DNA from: Burkholderia sp. WP9
GTDB lineage: Bacteria; Pseudomonadota; Gammaproteobacteria; Burkholderiales; Burkholderiaceae
Assembly: GCF_900104795.1 (NCBI RefSeq)
Contig: NZ_FNTG01000001.1
Span: forward strand, 2,914,001 to 2,978,000
DNA length: 64,000 nt
Direction of reading: 5' to 3'
Shown here: piece after piece, positions 9,566-18,253 of the stretch
Numbering within the stretch: the stretch's first letter is position 1
How the letters are laid out: every line of letters begins with the position of its first letter
Translations under genes and position numbers: made by a program
The notes under the pieces: model-generated
What the model saw: the letters and a program-made list of their open reading frames with translations, nothing else
The model's database searches: none
What the model was told of the DNA's origin: nothing

Positions 9566-10336
9566 GTGCTTCGTCAACTGACGCTCGATCTCGGCACCCC
9601 GCCGCCATCGACATTCGACAATTTCTTCGCCGGCGCCAACGCCGAGCTGGTCACGCGCCTGCGCGAGCTCGAGAACGCGCTCGCCGCCGGCCCGGTCGCC
9701 GATCGCACCTTCTACATCTGGGGCGAGTCCGGCAGCGGCCGCACGCATCTGCTGCAGGCGCTGGTGCACGAAGCGTCGCCGGGGCACGCGCGCTTCGCCG
9801 GCCCGCAGAGCAGTCTCGCCGCCTTCAGCTTCGACCCGCGCGTCGCCCTGTATGCGATCGACGATTGCGACGCACTCTCCGCCGCACAGCAAATCGCCGT
9901 CTTCAACCTGTTCAACGAAGTGCGCGCGCATCCCACCAGCGCACTCGTCGCCGCGGGCAACGCGCCGCCCATCGGTATGACGGTGCGCGAGGATTTGCGC
10001 ACGCGCCTCGGCTGGGGCCTCGTGTTCCATCTCGCGCCGCTGCCCGACGAAGGCAAGGCCGCAGTCCTCAAACACGCGGCACGCGAGCGCGGCATCATGC
10101 TCGCCGACGACGTGCCGGCCTACCTGCTCACCCATTTTCGCCGCGACATGCCGAGTCTGATGGCGCTGCTCGACGCGCTCGACCGCTTTTCGCTCGAACA
10201 GAAACGCGCGGTCACGCTGCCACTGTTGCGCACCATGCTGGCCTCGCCGGACGCCGAAGAACGGCGTGCCGCGCCCAACTCGGCGACCTCATCCGCTTCA
10301 TCCGCCGCTTCAAGTAAAATAGGCCCCCATGGCTAA
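9566..10336 (+). CDS. hda: DnaA regulatory inactivator Hda
   Basis: DnaA-homologous AAA+ protein that, with the DNA-loaded sliding clamp, stimulates hydrolysis of DnaA-bound ATP and so limits re-initiation of replication. The N-terminus MLRQLTLDLG contains the QLTLDL clamp-binding motif. The P-loop is GESGSGRT at 53-60, with Arg replacing Lys as in E. coli Hda. Walker B is AIDDCDAL near 95-102. Start is GTG at 9566, which puts the clamp motif at the extreme N-terminus as the family requires. The 3' end overlaps the next gene by 8 bases, indicating an operon. Confidence 0.93.
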   Translation: MLRQLTLDLGTPPPSTFDNFFAGANAELVTRLRELENALAAGPVADRTFYIWGESGSGRTHLLQALVHEASPGHARFAGPQSSLAAFSFDPRVALYAIDDCDALSAAQQIAVFNLFNEVRAHPTSALVAAGNAPPIGMTVREDLRTRLGWGLVFHLAPLPDEGKAAVLKHAARERGIMLADDVPAYLLTHFRRDMPSLMALLDALDRFSLEQKRAVTLPLLRTMLASPDAEERRAAPNSATSSASSAASSKIGPHG

Positions 10337-11015
10337 CCTCGCACTCTTCGACCTCGACCACACGCTCATCCCCACCGACAGCGACCACGAATGGGGCCGC
10401 TTCATGGTGAAACACGGCATGGTCGACGCCGAAAATTTCGCCCGTGAAAACGACCGCTTTTTCGCCGACTACAAAGCCGGCCGGCTCGACATTCACGCCT
10501 ATCTGATCGCCATGCTCACGCCGCTGTCGAAGTACACGCGCGCGCAGCTCGCCGACTTTCACGCGCAGTACATGCACGAAGTCATCAAGCCGGCGATCTT
10601 CCCCGTGGCGCAGGAGTTGGTGAAGCAGCACCAGGAAGCCGGCGACCTGTGCTGCGTGGTCACCGCCACCAACGAATTCATCACCCGCCCGATCGCGCAG
10701 GCATTCGGCGTCGACACGCTGATCGCCTGCGAAGCGGAAACCGTCGACGGCGAGCCGCATTCGCCGTACACCGGGCGCCCCACCGGCACGCCGAGCTACA
10801 AGGAAGGCAAGATCGTGCGCACCGAAGCGTGGCTCGCCTCGCTCGGCAAGACGTGGAGCGACTTCGAGCACAGCTATTTCTATAGCGATTCGCACAACGA
10901 CATCCCGCTGCTCGAAAAAGTCACGGACCCGATCGCGACCAATCCCGACGACACATTGCGCGCCCATGCGCAGGCCAAAGGCTGGCGCATCCTCGAACTC
11001 TTCCAACCCTCGTGA
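10329..11015 (+). CDS. HAD-IB family phosphatase (SerB-like)
   Basis: Haloacid dehalogenase-type phosphohydrolase of subfamily IB, the group that includes phosphoserine phosphatase. The nucleophile motif FDLDHTL is at residues 7-13, motif II is CCVVTATNEF near 110, and the motif III/IV region includes SYKEGKIV and YFYSDSHNDIPLLEKVTDPIA, with the SDSHND acidic motif typical of IB enzymes. Length 228 residues. The substrate cannot be read from sequence; phosphoserine or histidinol phosphate are possibilities. It overlaps hda by 8 bases and pcnB by 4 bases, so it is translationally linked to replication and RNA-metabolism genes by position only. Confidence 0.9.
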   Translation: MANLALFDLDHTLIPTDSDHEWGRFMVKHGMVDAENFARENDRFFADYKAGRLDIHAYLIAMLTPLSKYTRAQLADFHAQYMHEVIKPAIFPVAQELVKQHQEAGDLCCVVTATNEFITRPIAQAFGVDTLIACEAETVDGEPHSPYTGRPTGTPSYKEGKIVRTEAWLASLGKTWSDFEHSYFYSDSHNDIPLLEKVTDPIATNPDDTLRAHAQAKGWRILELFQPS

Positions 11016-12601
11016 TCAAAAAATTTATCCGCAAGCTATTCGGCCAGGACGCGGCACCCGCTGACGACACCCTGCCCGCCGAAGCCGAAGCAGACGACAC
11101 CGGCAACGCGCCGGCGCGCACGCCGTCAGGCGCGAGCAAAGCGCGCCGCAAGCCCACCCGCGCCAGCGTGCCCGCGAAAACCGTACGCGACCCGGACGTG
11201 CCGGTCATCATTCCGCACGACGTGCACGGCATCGACCAGTCGCTCATCTCGCGGAACGCGATTCGCGTGACGGAGGGTCTGCAACAGGCCGGGCACCGCG
11301 CGTTCATCGTCGGCGGTGCGGTGCGCGACCTGCTGCTCGGCATCAAACCGAAAGACTTCGACGTCGCGACCGATGCCACGCCTGAACAGGTGCAGAAGCT
11401 GTTCCGCCGCGCGCGCATCATCGGTCGGCGGTTTCAGATCGTGCACGTGCAGTTCGGGCAGGAAATCATCGAAACCTCCACGTTCCGCGCACTGGTCGAT
11501 CCACCCGCGGCAGACGCGGCGCCGCCGCGCCGCCTGAAGCGCGACGAACTCGATCGCCGCACCCATGCAGTTGATGCAAGCGGCCGCGTGCTGCGCGACA
11601 ACGTGTGGGGCGAGCAGCACGAAGACGCCACGCGCCGCGACTTCACGATCAACGCGATGTACTATGATCCGGCCACGCAAACCGTGCTGGATTATCACAA
11701 CGGCATGGCCGACATGCGCGCGCGTCTGTTGCGCATGATCGGCGACCCGGCCACGCGTTACCGCGAAGATCCGGTGCGCATGCTGCGCGTGGTGCGTTTC
11801 GCGGCGAAGCTCGACTTCGAGATCGAGGACAGCACGCGCGAGCCGATCGCCAACATGGCCGATCTGATCAACAACGTGCCTGCGGCGCGCCTGTTCGACG
11901 AGATGCTCAAGCTGATGCTCTCCGGCCATGCGCTCGCGTGTTTGAAACGCCTCCGGCAGGAAGGCCTGCATCATGGCCTGCTGCCCCTGCTCGACGTGGT
12001 GCTCGAACAACCCATCGGCGAGAAATTCATCACGCTTGCGTTGAACAACACGGATGCCCGCGTGCGCGCCGGCAAACCGGTGTCGCCGGGCTTCCTGTTC
12101 GCCACGTTGTTATGGCACGACGTGCAGCAGCGTTGGCAAAAATTCGAAGCGAACGGCGAATATCCGGTCCCCGCACTGCATCGCGCAATGGACGAGGTGC
12201 TCGACATGCAGACCGAGAAACTCGCGATCCACAAGCGCTTCTCATCGGATATGCGCGAGATCTGGGGTCTGCAGTTACGCCTCGAGAAACGCTCGGGAAG
12301 AAGCGCGCTGAAGCTGCTGGAACACCAAAGATTTAGAGCGGGGTATGATTTCCTCCTGTTGCGCTGCGAATCGGGCGAACTCGATGAGTCGGTCGGTGCG
12401 TGGTGGACGGAGTTCATAGACGGAGACATCGCCGCACGTGAGACATTGCTCACGCAAGGCGGGAAGGACCGAAGCCCCAGAAAACGACGGCGGCGCAGCA
12501 GTGGCGCGAGAAGCCGCAAGCCGGGCGACGGATTGGAGGGCGGCACGCCAGCCGAACGCACAGCCGACGAAGCAGGCCATAATGGCTCGCACGAAGACTG
12601 A
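11012..12601 (+). CDS. pcnB: Poly(A) polymerase I PcnB
   Basis: Adds 3' poly(A) tails to RNA, marking transcripts for exonuclease decay and affecting plasmid copy number. GGAVRDLLLG is at 101-110, followed by the nucleotidyltransferase acidic pair in DFDVATDATPEQV (Asp115, Asp117), then EIIETSTFRA, RRDFTINAMYYD and the RYREDPVRMLRVVRFAAKL block. The first 60 residues form a charged, probably disordered extension. The last 60 are Arg/Ser-rich (RSPRKRRRRSSGARSRKP), a likely RNA-binding tail. GTG start overlaps the stop of the HAD gene (GTGA). These motifs distinguish PcnB from CCA-adding enzyme only partly; the basic C-terminus and operon position favour PcnB. Confidence 0.93.
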   Translation: MIKKFIRKLFGQDAAPADDTLPAEAEADDTGNAPARTPSGASKARRKPTRASVPAKTVRDPDVPVIIPHDVHGIDQSLISRNAIRVTEGLQQAGHRAFIVGGAVRDLLLGIKPKDFDVATDATPEQVQKLFRRARIIGRRFQIVHVQFGQEIIETSTFRALVDPPAADAAPPRRLKRDELDRRTHAVDASGRVLRDNVWGEQHEDATRRDFTINAMYYDPATQTVLDYHNGMADMRARLLRMIGDPATRYREDPVRMLRVVRFAAKLDFEIEDSTREPIANMADLINNVPAARLFDEMLKLMLSGHALACLKRLRQEGLHHGLLPLLDVVLEQPIGEKFITLALNNTDARVRAGKPVSPGFLFATLLWHDVQQRWQKFEANGEYPVPALHRAMDEVLDMQTEKLAIHKRFSSDMREIWGLQLRLEKRSGRSALKLLEHQRFRAGYDFLLLRCESGELDESVGAWWTEFIDGDIAARETLLTQGGKDRSPRKRRRRSSGARSRKPGDGLEGGTPAERTADEAGHNGSHED

Positions 12602-12649
12602 CACAGCGTTGGCTGTTGCCGTCGAACGATAGTTGCAGGAAGTTATGCC

Positions 12650-13198
12650 ATGACGGTTGCTTATCTCGGCCTCGGCGCGAATCTCGGGGACGCGCGCCAG
12701 ACCCTGAAAGACGCGGTGGTGTGCCTCGCACAACAGCACACCATCACCGTGCTCGCCAAGTCGAGCCTGTATCGCACTGCCCCGATCGACGCGGGCGGTG
12801 ACGACTATTTCAACTGCGTCGTGAAGGTCGATACGACGCTCCCCGTGCGGCATCTGCTTGCGCTATGCCACAAGATCGAGCATCAGTTCGGCCGTGAGCG
12901 GCCGTTTCGCAACGCACCGCGCACACTCGATCTGGACATTCTGCTGTTCGGCGATCAATCGATCGACGAAGCCGATCTGATCGTGCCGCATCCTCGCCTG
13001 ACTGAACGCGCCTTCGCGCTGGTGCCGCTCGTCGAGATCGACGCCGCACTGGTCATTCCGCAACATGGCCGCGCCGAGGCGCTGCTCAGCGGCGTGAGCG
13101 ATCAGCGCATCGAGAAGGTGAAAGGGCCTTGCCAGTGTCCTATGCTCAATGCATTGACCGCCGGTGAAGGCACTGCCGGCAAGGGCCCCTGCGAATGA
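12650..13198 (+). CDS. folK: HPPK: 2-amino-4-hydroxy-6-hydroxymethyldihydropteridine pyrophosphokinase
   Basis: Transfers pyrophosphate from ATP to the pterin precursor in folate synthesis. AYLGLGANLGD opens the protein. PFRNAPRTLDLDILLFG near 85-101 contains the conserved Arg/Asp residues (Asp94, Asp96) that bind Mg-ATP, and IVPHPRLTERAFALVPLVEI is the C-terminal family block. At 182 residues it is slightly longer than E. coli FolK. Its stop overlaps the start of the next gene by 4 bases (ATGA), so translation is probably coupled. pabB-pabC, supplying the other folate precursor, lies 1.7 kb away on the opposite strand. Confidence 0.95.
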   Translation: MTVAYLGLGANLGDARQTLKDAVVCLAQQHTITVLAKSSLYRTAPIDAGGDDYFNCVVKVDTTLPVRHLLALCHKIEHQFGRERPFRNAPRTLDLDILLFGDQSIDEADLIVPHPRLTERAFALVPLVEIDAALVIPQHGRAEALLSGVSDQRIEKVKGPCQCPMLNALTAGEGTAGKGPCE

Positions 13199-13875
13199 AT
13201 TCATCGCCGCTCACCGTCACGGCACCGCAACTGCGGCCGCCGTTCGGCTATCTCGCGATCGAAGGGCCGATCGGCGTCGGCAAGACGTCGCTCGCACGGC
13301 GCCTTGCGCAGCGCTGGTCGATGCAGGAACTGTTCGAACGGCCGCAGGACAATCCTTTTCTCGAACGTTTTTACCGCGACACCGCGCGTTACGCGTTACC
13401 CACACAACTGCACTTCGCGTTGCAACGCGCGCAGCAGGCTCAGGACGTAAGCGCGGCGCACGTGTCGGGCACGCCGCTGATCGCCGATTTCATGACGCAG
13501 AAGAACGACATCTTCGCGCGTCTGACGCTGCAGGAAGACGAGTGGCAGTTGTATCGCGCGCTTGCCGCGCGTATCGAAGCCAGCGCGCCGGCGCCGGACT
13601 TCGTCGTCTATCTGCAGGCGAGCCCTGAGGTGCTGTTCGCGCGTATCCAGAAGCGCGCCGTGCCGATGGAGCTGCAGATTTCCGACGCCTATCTGCACGC
13701 CCTGTGCGATGCGTACAACGAGTTTTTCTATCACTACGACCGCACGCCCGTGCTAACGGTCAACGCCGAACACCTGAATCCGCTCGACTCCGACGCGGAC
13801 CTTGCGCTGCTCGCAGAACGCATTGAAACCATGCGCGGCCGCAAGGAATTCTTTGTCAAAGGCACGTCGCTCTGA
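13195..13875 (+). CDS. Deoxynucleoside kinase (dGK/dAK family)
   Basis: P-loop kinase of the deoxyguanosine/deoxyadenosine kinase family, phosphorylating salvaged deoxynucleosides to the monophosphate. YLAIEGPIGVGKTSLARRLA contains the P-loop at 24-31. FERPQDNPFLERFYRD and the later VVYLQASPEVLFARIQKR (DRS-like block) are characteristic. Length 226 residues. Position between folK and panB is a recurrent betaproteobacterial arrangement as I recall it; older annotations of such genes sometimes call them folK-fused or thymidylate kinase-like. Substrate preference is not visible. ATG overlaps the folK stop. Confidence 0.88.
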   Translation: MNSSPLTVTAPQLRPPFGYLAIEGPIGVGKTSLARRLAQRWSMQELFERPQDNPFLERFYRDTARYALPTQLHFALQRAQQAQDVSAAHVSGTPLIADFMTQKNDIFARLTLQEDEWQLYRALAARIEASAPAPDFVVYLQASPEVLFARIQKRAVPMELQISDAYLHALCDAYNEFFYHYDRTPVLTVNAEHLNPLDSDADLALLAERIETMRGRKEFFVKGTSL

Positions 13876-13913
13876 GCGGCGTGGCCACCTCTTTTTTCTC
13901 AACGGATTGACCC

Positions 13914-14729
13914 ATGACCTATTTGCAGGAAGCGAGCCGGAACGCTATCACCGTGCCGAAACTGCAGGCAATGCGCGACGCCGGCGAAAGAATCGCCATG
14001 CTCACCTGTTACGACGCGAGCTTCGCCGCGCTGCTGGACCGCGCGGGCGTCGACGTGCTGCTGATCGGCGACTCGCTCGGCAACGTGCTGCAAGGCCAGA
14101 CGACCACCCTGCCCGTGTCGCTCGCCGACATCGCGTATCACACGGCTAGCGTGGCGCGCGCGCGGCCCGCGGCACTGATCGTGGCCGACTTGCCGTTCGG
14201 CACTTACGGCACGCCGGACGAGGCATTCAGAAGCTCGGTTGAATTGATGCGCGCCGGCGCGCAAATGGTGAAGCTCGAGGGCGGCGAATGGCTCGCGGAC
14301 ACGGTGCGCTTCCTCGTGGAGCGCTCGATTCCCGTGTGCGCTCACGTCGGCCTGACGCCGCAATCGGTGCATGCGTTCGGCGGCTTCAAGGTGCAAGGCA
14401 AGACCGAAGCGGGCGCGACGCAGTTGCTGCGCGACTCGCTCGCCGTGCAGGCGGCCGGCGCGCAATTGATCGTGATGGAAGCGATCCCGACGCTGCTCGC
14501 AAGCGACGTCACGAAGCAACTGCGCATTCCGACGATCGGTATCGGCGCGGGACTGGATTGTTCGGGTCAGGTGCTGGTGCTGCACGACATGCTGGGCATT
14601 TTCCCCGGCAAACGGCCGCGCTTCGTGAAGGATTTCATGCAGGGGCAGCCGAGTATTCTCGCGGCCGTGGAAGCTTATGTCGCTGCCGTGAAGGACGGCT
14701 CGTTCCCTGGGCCGGAGCACACGTTCTGA
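13914..14729 (+). CDS. panB: 3-methyl-2-oxobutanoate hydroxymethyltransferase PanB
   Basis: First committed enzyme of pantothenate synthesis. It adds a hydroxymethyl group from methylene-THF to alpha-ketoisovalerate, giving ketopantoate. The 271-residue sequence carries [96 protein letters not shown] and the C-terminal RPRFVKDFM, all typical. The dependence on a folate cofactor gives a loose tie to folK upstream. It ends convergent with the pabB-pabC gene. Confidence 0.97.
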   Translation: MTYLQEASRNAITVPKLQAMRDAGERIAMLTCYDASFAALLDRAGVDVLLIGDSLGNVLQGQTTTLPVSLADIAYHTASVARARPAALIVADLPFGTYGTPDEAFRSSVELMRAGAQMVKLEGGEWLADTVRFLVERSIPVCAHVGLTPQSVHAFGGFKVQGKTEAGATQLLRDSLAVQAAGAQLIVMEAIPTLLASDVTKQLRIPTIGIGAGLDCSGQVLVLHDMLGIFPGKRPRFVKDFMQGQPSILAAVEAYVAAVKDGSFPGPEHTF

Positions 14730-14756
14730 GTTTCGAGCGTTAGAGGATCGAGCGGA

Positions 14757-14778
14757 ACGGGCCGTTTCGTGCCCGTTG
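14757..14778. other. Inverted repeat between convergent panB and pabB-pabC
   Basis: AACGGGC / GCCCGTT forms a 7-bp stem with an 8-base loop in the 156-base gap. There is no T-run on either side, so a Rho-independent terminator is not supported. Confidence 0.3.
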
Positions 14779-14885
14779 TCGGTCGCTTTGGCGCGTATCC
14801 GATATCGCGTTCAAACGCATACAAGGCCGGTTGTCTTTCTTCGGCGACCGGTCGACCTGTCCCAGCCCGTGGCGGCGCGCCTCTC

Positions 14886-16814
14886 TCAGTCCACGATCCG
14901 CGCCGGCAGCGCGCCTCGCAGTGCATTGCACACCATCAGCGCTTCGGCGTTTTGCAGATCGGTCCGGGTGAGCACACGTTCGGCCGCCTGCAGACCCGAC
15001 GCCTCCTCGAGCAAAACGCTGCGCATCACGCCTGGCAGCACGCCCGACGCAAGCGGCGGCGTCCACCAGCGCCCAGCCAACTTCACGAAGACATTCGACC
15101 GGCCACCTTCGGTCAATTCGCCCTGCCCGTTGAAGAACAGCGTGTCGAACGCGCCCTTCGCTTCGGCTTCGCGCCAGCCGCGATCGTATTCGGCGCGGCG
15201 AGTGGTTTTGTGACGCAGCAGCAAGTCGTAGGCGTCGGTTGCCGGGAAGGCGTGATCGGGTCCGAGCAACACGCCGACAGTGGAGTCGGCTAGCGGCGTC
15301 AGCACGGCCACGGTGATGTTCGCCGTACCGTCCTTGCTCAACGCGAGCCGCATGCGATGCGGAGTTTGTGCGGGCAGCGCCGCGCACTTCGCCGCGATCT
15401 CCGCGCGAAGGGCGTTGGCGATCGTATCGTCGAGTTTGAAGCCGAGTACCGCCGCGCTCGACGAGAGCCGCGCAAGATGGCGCGACCAATGCCGCACGCC
15501 CTCTTCGCGCGTCGCATACATTGTTTCGAAGAGTTCGAAACCCGGCTCGGCATGGGTCAGAAAGCGGGCCTTCAATTGACACTCCGCGTATTCGTCGGCG
15601 GCGACGCTGTCGAGCACGATCCCCGCGCCGATGCCCATCTTGCCTTCCAGTTGCCCCGTTTGCGCCGACCGGCTCAGCGTCAACGTGCGGATCGCGACGG
15701 ACAGGCAGAAGTCACCGCAGGCGGTTTCGTTCGCAGCCGGTGTGGATGTGCCCGCACCCGTTGCATCCGCAACCGCCGAGGGCGCATCCAGCCAGCCGAT
15801 GGCGCCGGTATAGAGCCCACGCGGCGTGCTCTCGAGTTCATCGATCAATTGCATCGTGCGATGCTTCGGCGCGCCCGTGATCGAGCCACAGGGAAACAGC
15901 GCGCGCAGTATCCCGGCGAACGACGTGCCGGGCCGCAACGCCGCATGCACAGTGGACGTCATCTGCCAGACCGTCCCATACGGCTCAACCGAAAAGAGCG
16001 CCGGCACCTTGACCGAGCCCGTCTGCGCCACCCTCGACAGATCGTTGCGCAACAGGTCGACGATCATCACGTTTTCGGCGCGGTTTTTAGGATCGTTGCC
16101 CAGGAATTCGGCAGCGCGCCGGTCCGCCGCCGGGTCGTCGGATCGCGGCGCGGTGCCTTTCATCGGCCGCGCGTGCAACGTCTCGCCCTGCTTTTCGACG
16201 AAGAGCTCCGGCGAGCACGACAACACCCAATCGCCGTCCGGCAACGCGATCAGCGCACCGTAGCGAACCGGCTGGCGCGCTCTCAGCCGCCGATATAGCG
16301 CGACGGGCGAGCCGAACACGTCGAAGCCGAGCCGGTAGGTGTAGTTGACCTGATAGGAATCGCCCGCGCGCAGGGCTGCGTGGACCCCGTCGATCGCCGC
16401 GTTGAACTGCAGCGGATCGACGCTCGCGCGCACGTTGGCCGTGCCCGCCACCGATGGCTCGACCGCGCCCTGGTCGCGTGCCGTGAGCCACGCGTCGACC
16501 TCTTCACGCGAACGCTTCTCGCAACGTTCGAACAATAAAAAACGCAGCGTGGCATCGCCACGCTGCGTTTTCAGAGACCAATGCGCCTCGGCGCCGAGGA
16601 GATCCCGCCCGAACTCATAGTCGGCGAGCACGACGGCATGCAAACCCCGCAGGGTTTCCGCAGCCACGCGCTCGCACACGGCTTCGAGTTGCGCGGCATC
16701 CGCACACACCCATTCCTGCACAAACCCCGTGTACAGACGACTCGAAGGGCGCGCCGGCAACGCGTCGCAATCGTCGAGCAATGCGAAAACCGCGCCGTGC
16801 TCATCTGCCGTCAT
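14886..16814 (-). CDS. pabB: Fused aminodeoxychorismate synthase component I / aminodeoxychorismate lyase
   Basis: Bifunctional enzyme for p-aminobenzoate, the folate ring precursor. The N-terminal two thirds is a chorismate-binding PabB domain: SYQVNYTYRLGF, CSPELFVEKQG, RPMKGTAPR (Lys of PIKGT, which marks ADC synthase rather than anthranilate synthase), NVMIVDLLRNDLSRV, FPCGSITGAPKHRTM and GIGAGIVLDS. From about residue 430 a class IV aminotransferase domain follows (FELFETMYATREEG, LLLRHKTTRRAEYDRG with the PLP lysine, LTEGGRSNVFV, LPGVMRSVLLEE), matching PabC, the lyase. No PabA domain is present. I chose ATG at 16814; a TTG 18 bases earlier is possible. It lies downstream of dnaJ, 25 bases away. 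Confidence 0.93.
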   Translation of the reverse strand: MTADEHGAVFALLDDCDALPARPSSRLYTGFVQEWVCADAAQLEAVCERVAAETLRGLHAVVLADYEFGRDLLGAEAHWSLKTQRGDATLRFLLFERCEKRSREEVDAWLTARDQGAVEPSVAGTANVRASVDPLQFNAAIDGVHAALRAGDSYQVNYTYRLGFDVFGSPVALYRRLRARQPVRYGALIALPDGDWVLSCSPELFVEKQGETLHARPMKGTAPRSDDPAADRRAAEFLGNDPKNRAENVMIVDLLRNDLSRVAQTGSVKVPALFSVEPYGTVWQMTSTVHAALRPGTSFAGILRALFPCGSITGAPKHRTMQLIDELESTPRGLYTGAIGWLDAPSAVADATGAGTSTPAANETACGDFCLSVAIRTLTLSRSAQTGQLEGKMGIGAGIVLDSVAADEYAECQLKARFLTHAEPGFELFETMYATREEGVRHWSRHLARLSSSAAVLGFKLDDTIANALRAEIAAKCAALPAQTPHRMRLALSKDGTANITVAVLTPLADSTVGVLLGPDHAFPATDAYDLLLRHKTTRRAEYDRGWREAEAKGAFDTLFFNGQGELTEGGRSNVFVKLAGRWWTPPLASGVLPGVMRSVLLEEASGLQAAERVLTRTDLQNAEALMVCNALRGALPARIVD

Positions 16815-16839
16815 GCTTACCGCCAAAATCAAACTGTCA

Positions 16840-17982
16840 TTAATCGAAGAAGCTCTTCACCCGATCGAACCAGCTCTTGCTTTGCGGGCTATGCCGCGAA
16901 CCGCCCTCGACCAGCGCCTTTTCGAACTGCTTGAGCAAATCGCGCTGCGGCTCGGTCAGCTTGACCGGCGTTTCGACTTGCACGTGCACGTACAGATCGC
17001 CGGCAATGCTCGAACGCAGCCCCTTGATGCCCTTGCCACGCAGACGGAACGTCTTGCCCGATTGCGTGCCTTCCGGCACCGTGAAGCTGGCGCGGCCCGC
17101 AAGGGTCGGCACTTCGATCTCGCCGCCGAGCGCCGCGGTAGTGAACGGAATCGGCATCTGGCAATGCAGATCGTCGCCGTCGCGCTCGAACACCGAGTGC
17201 TGCTTGATATGAATTTCGACGTACAGATCGCCCGACGGGCCACCGTTGATGCCCGGCTCGCCATTGCCGGCGGAACGGATACGCATGCCGTCGTCGATAC
17301 CTGCCGGGATCTTCACTTCCAGCGTCTTGGTTTCCTTCACCTTACCCGCGCCGTGGCAGTGGCCGCACGGGTCGGGAATGTAGGTGCCGGTGCCGTGGCA
17401 CTTCGGGCAGGTTTGCTGAATACTGAAGAAGCCCTGCGACATCCGCACCGAACCCGAACCACTACAGGTCGGGCAGGTTTCCGGCTTGGTGCCGGGCTTG
17501 GCACCCGAACCGTGACAGATTTCGCACGAGACCCAGCTCGGCACGCGGATCTGCGTGTCGTAGCCGTGTGCGGCCTGTTCGAGCGTGATTTCCATGCTGT
17601 AGCGCAGATCGGCACCGCGGTACACCTGCGGGCCCGCGCGGCCGCCACCGCCACGCGCGGCGCCACCGGCTGCCTGGCCGAAGATGTCGCCGAAAATATC
17701 GCCGAATGCGTCGGCAAAACCGCCAAAGCCTTGCGCTCCGGCACCGCCCATGTTCGGATCGACGCCCGCGTGGCCGTACTGGTCGTACGCGGCACGCTTT
17801 TGCGAGTCCGACAGCATTTCATAGGCTTCCTTCACCTCTTTGAAATGCCCTTCCGCATCCTTGTTGCCCGGATTGCGGTCGGGGTGGTGCTTCATCGCGA
17901 GCTTGCGATAAGCCTTCTTGATTTCGTCGTCGCTCGCGTTCTTTGCGACGCCCAGAACCTCGTAGTAATCCCGTTTCGCCAT
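16840..17982 (-). CDS. dnaJ: Chaperone protein DnaJ (Hsp40)
   Basis: Co-chaperone that delivers substrates to DnaK and stimulates its ATPase. The J domain has HPD at residues 33-35, followed by a Gly/Phe-rich linker ([24 protein letters not shown]). Four CxxCxGxG zinc repeats lie at about 150-215 ([32 protein letters not shown]), then the C-terminal peptide-binding domains. Length 380 residues is standard for type I DnaJ. It follows dnaK by 271 bases on the same strand, with an inverted repeat in the gap. Confidence 0.98.
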   Translation of the reverse strand: MAKRDYYEVLGVAKNASDDEIKKAYRKLAMKHHPDRNPGNKDAEGHFKEVKEAYEMLSDSQKRAAYDQYGHAGVDPNMGGAGAQGFGGFADAFGDIFGDIFGQAAGGAARGGGGRAGPQVYRGADLRYSMEITLEQAAHGYDTQIRVPSWVSCEICHGSGAKPGTKPETCPTCSGSGSVRMSQGFFSIQQTCPKCHGTGTYIPDPCGHCHGAGKVKETKTLEVKIPAGIDDGMRIRSAGNGEPGINGGPSGDLYVEIHIKQHSVFERDGDDLHCQMPIPFTTAALGGEIEVPTLAGRASFTVPEGTQSGKTFRLRGKGIKGLRSSIAGDLYVHVQVETPVKLTEPQRDLLKQFEKALVEGGSRHSPQSKSWFDRVKSFFD

Positions 17983-18204
17983 ATCGGTTCAACGCCACTC
18001 GCGCAATGCGACGCGGTGGCTCCTCTTGAATGCTGGAGTCTAACGACTCGTCCGGCCGCTGTTTCATGCCCTTTCAACATGGCCTGAAAACAACGCCCTC
18101 CATAAAACAAATGTGCCCGGAGAGCCCCAAAAGGCTCGCCAGGCGCGATAACCGCTTTCGCACGTTCATGTCGCCCGGTTGGACGCAATCCCTTGTGCAG
18201 CCGG

Positions 18205-18228
18205 GCCGCACACAGTGCTGTGTGCGGC
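18205..18228 (-). other. Strong inverted repeat between dnaK and dnaJ
   Basis: GCCGCACACA-GTGC-TGTGTGCGGC is a perfect 10-bp stem with a 4-base loop, 26 bases beyond the dnaK stop on the minus strand. No T-run follows on that strand. It could be an RNA-stability or processing hairpin that sets the dnaK:dnaJ ratio, or a Rho-assisted terminator. The rest of the 271-base gap shows nothing else. Confidence 0.45.
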
Positions 18229-18253
18229 TTTACGGTCGAAATGCGACCTGGCT

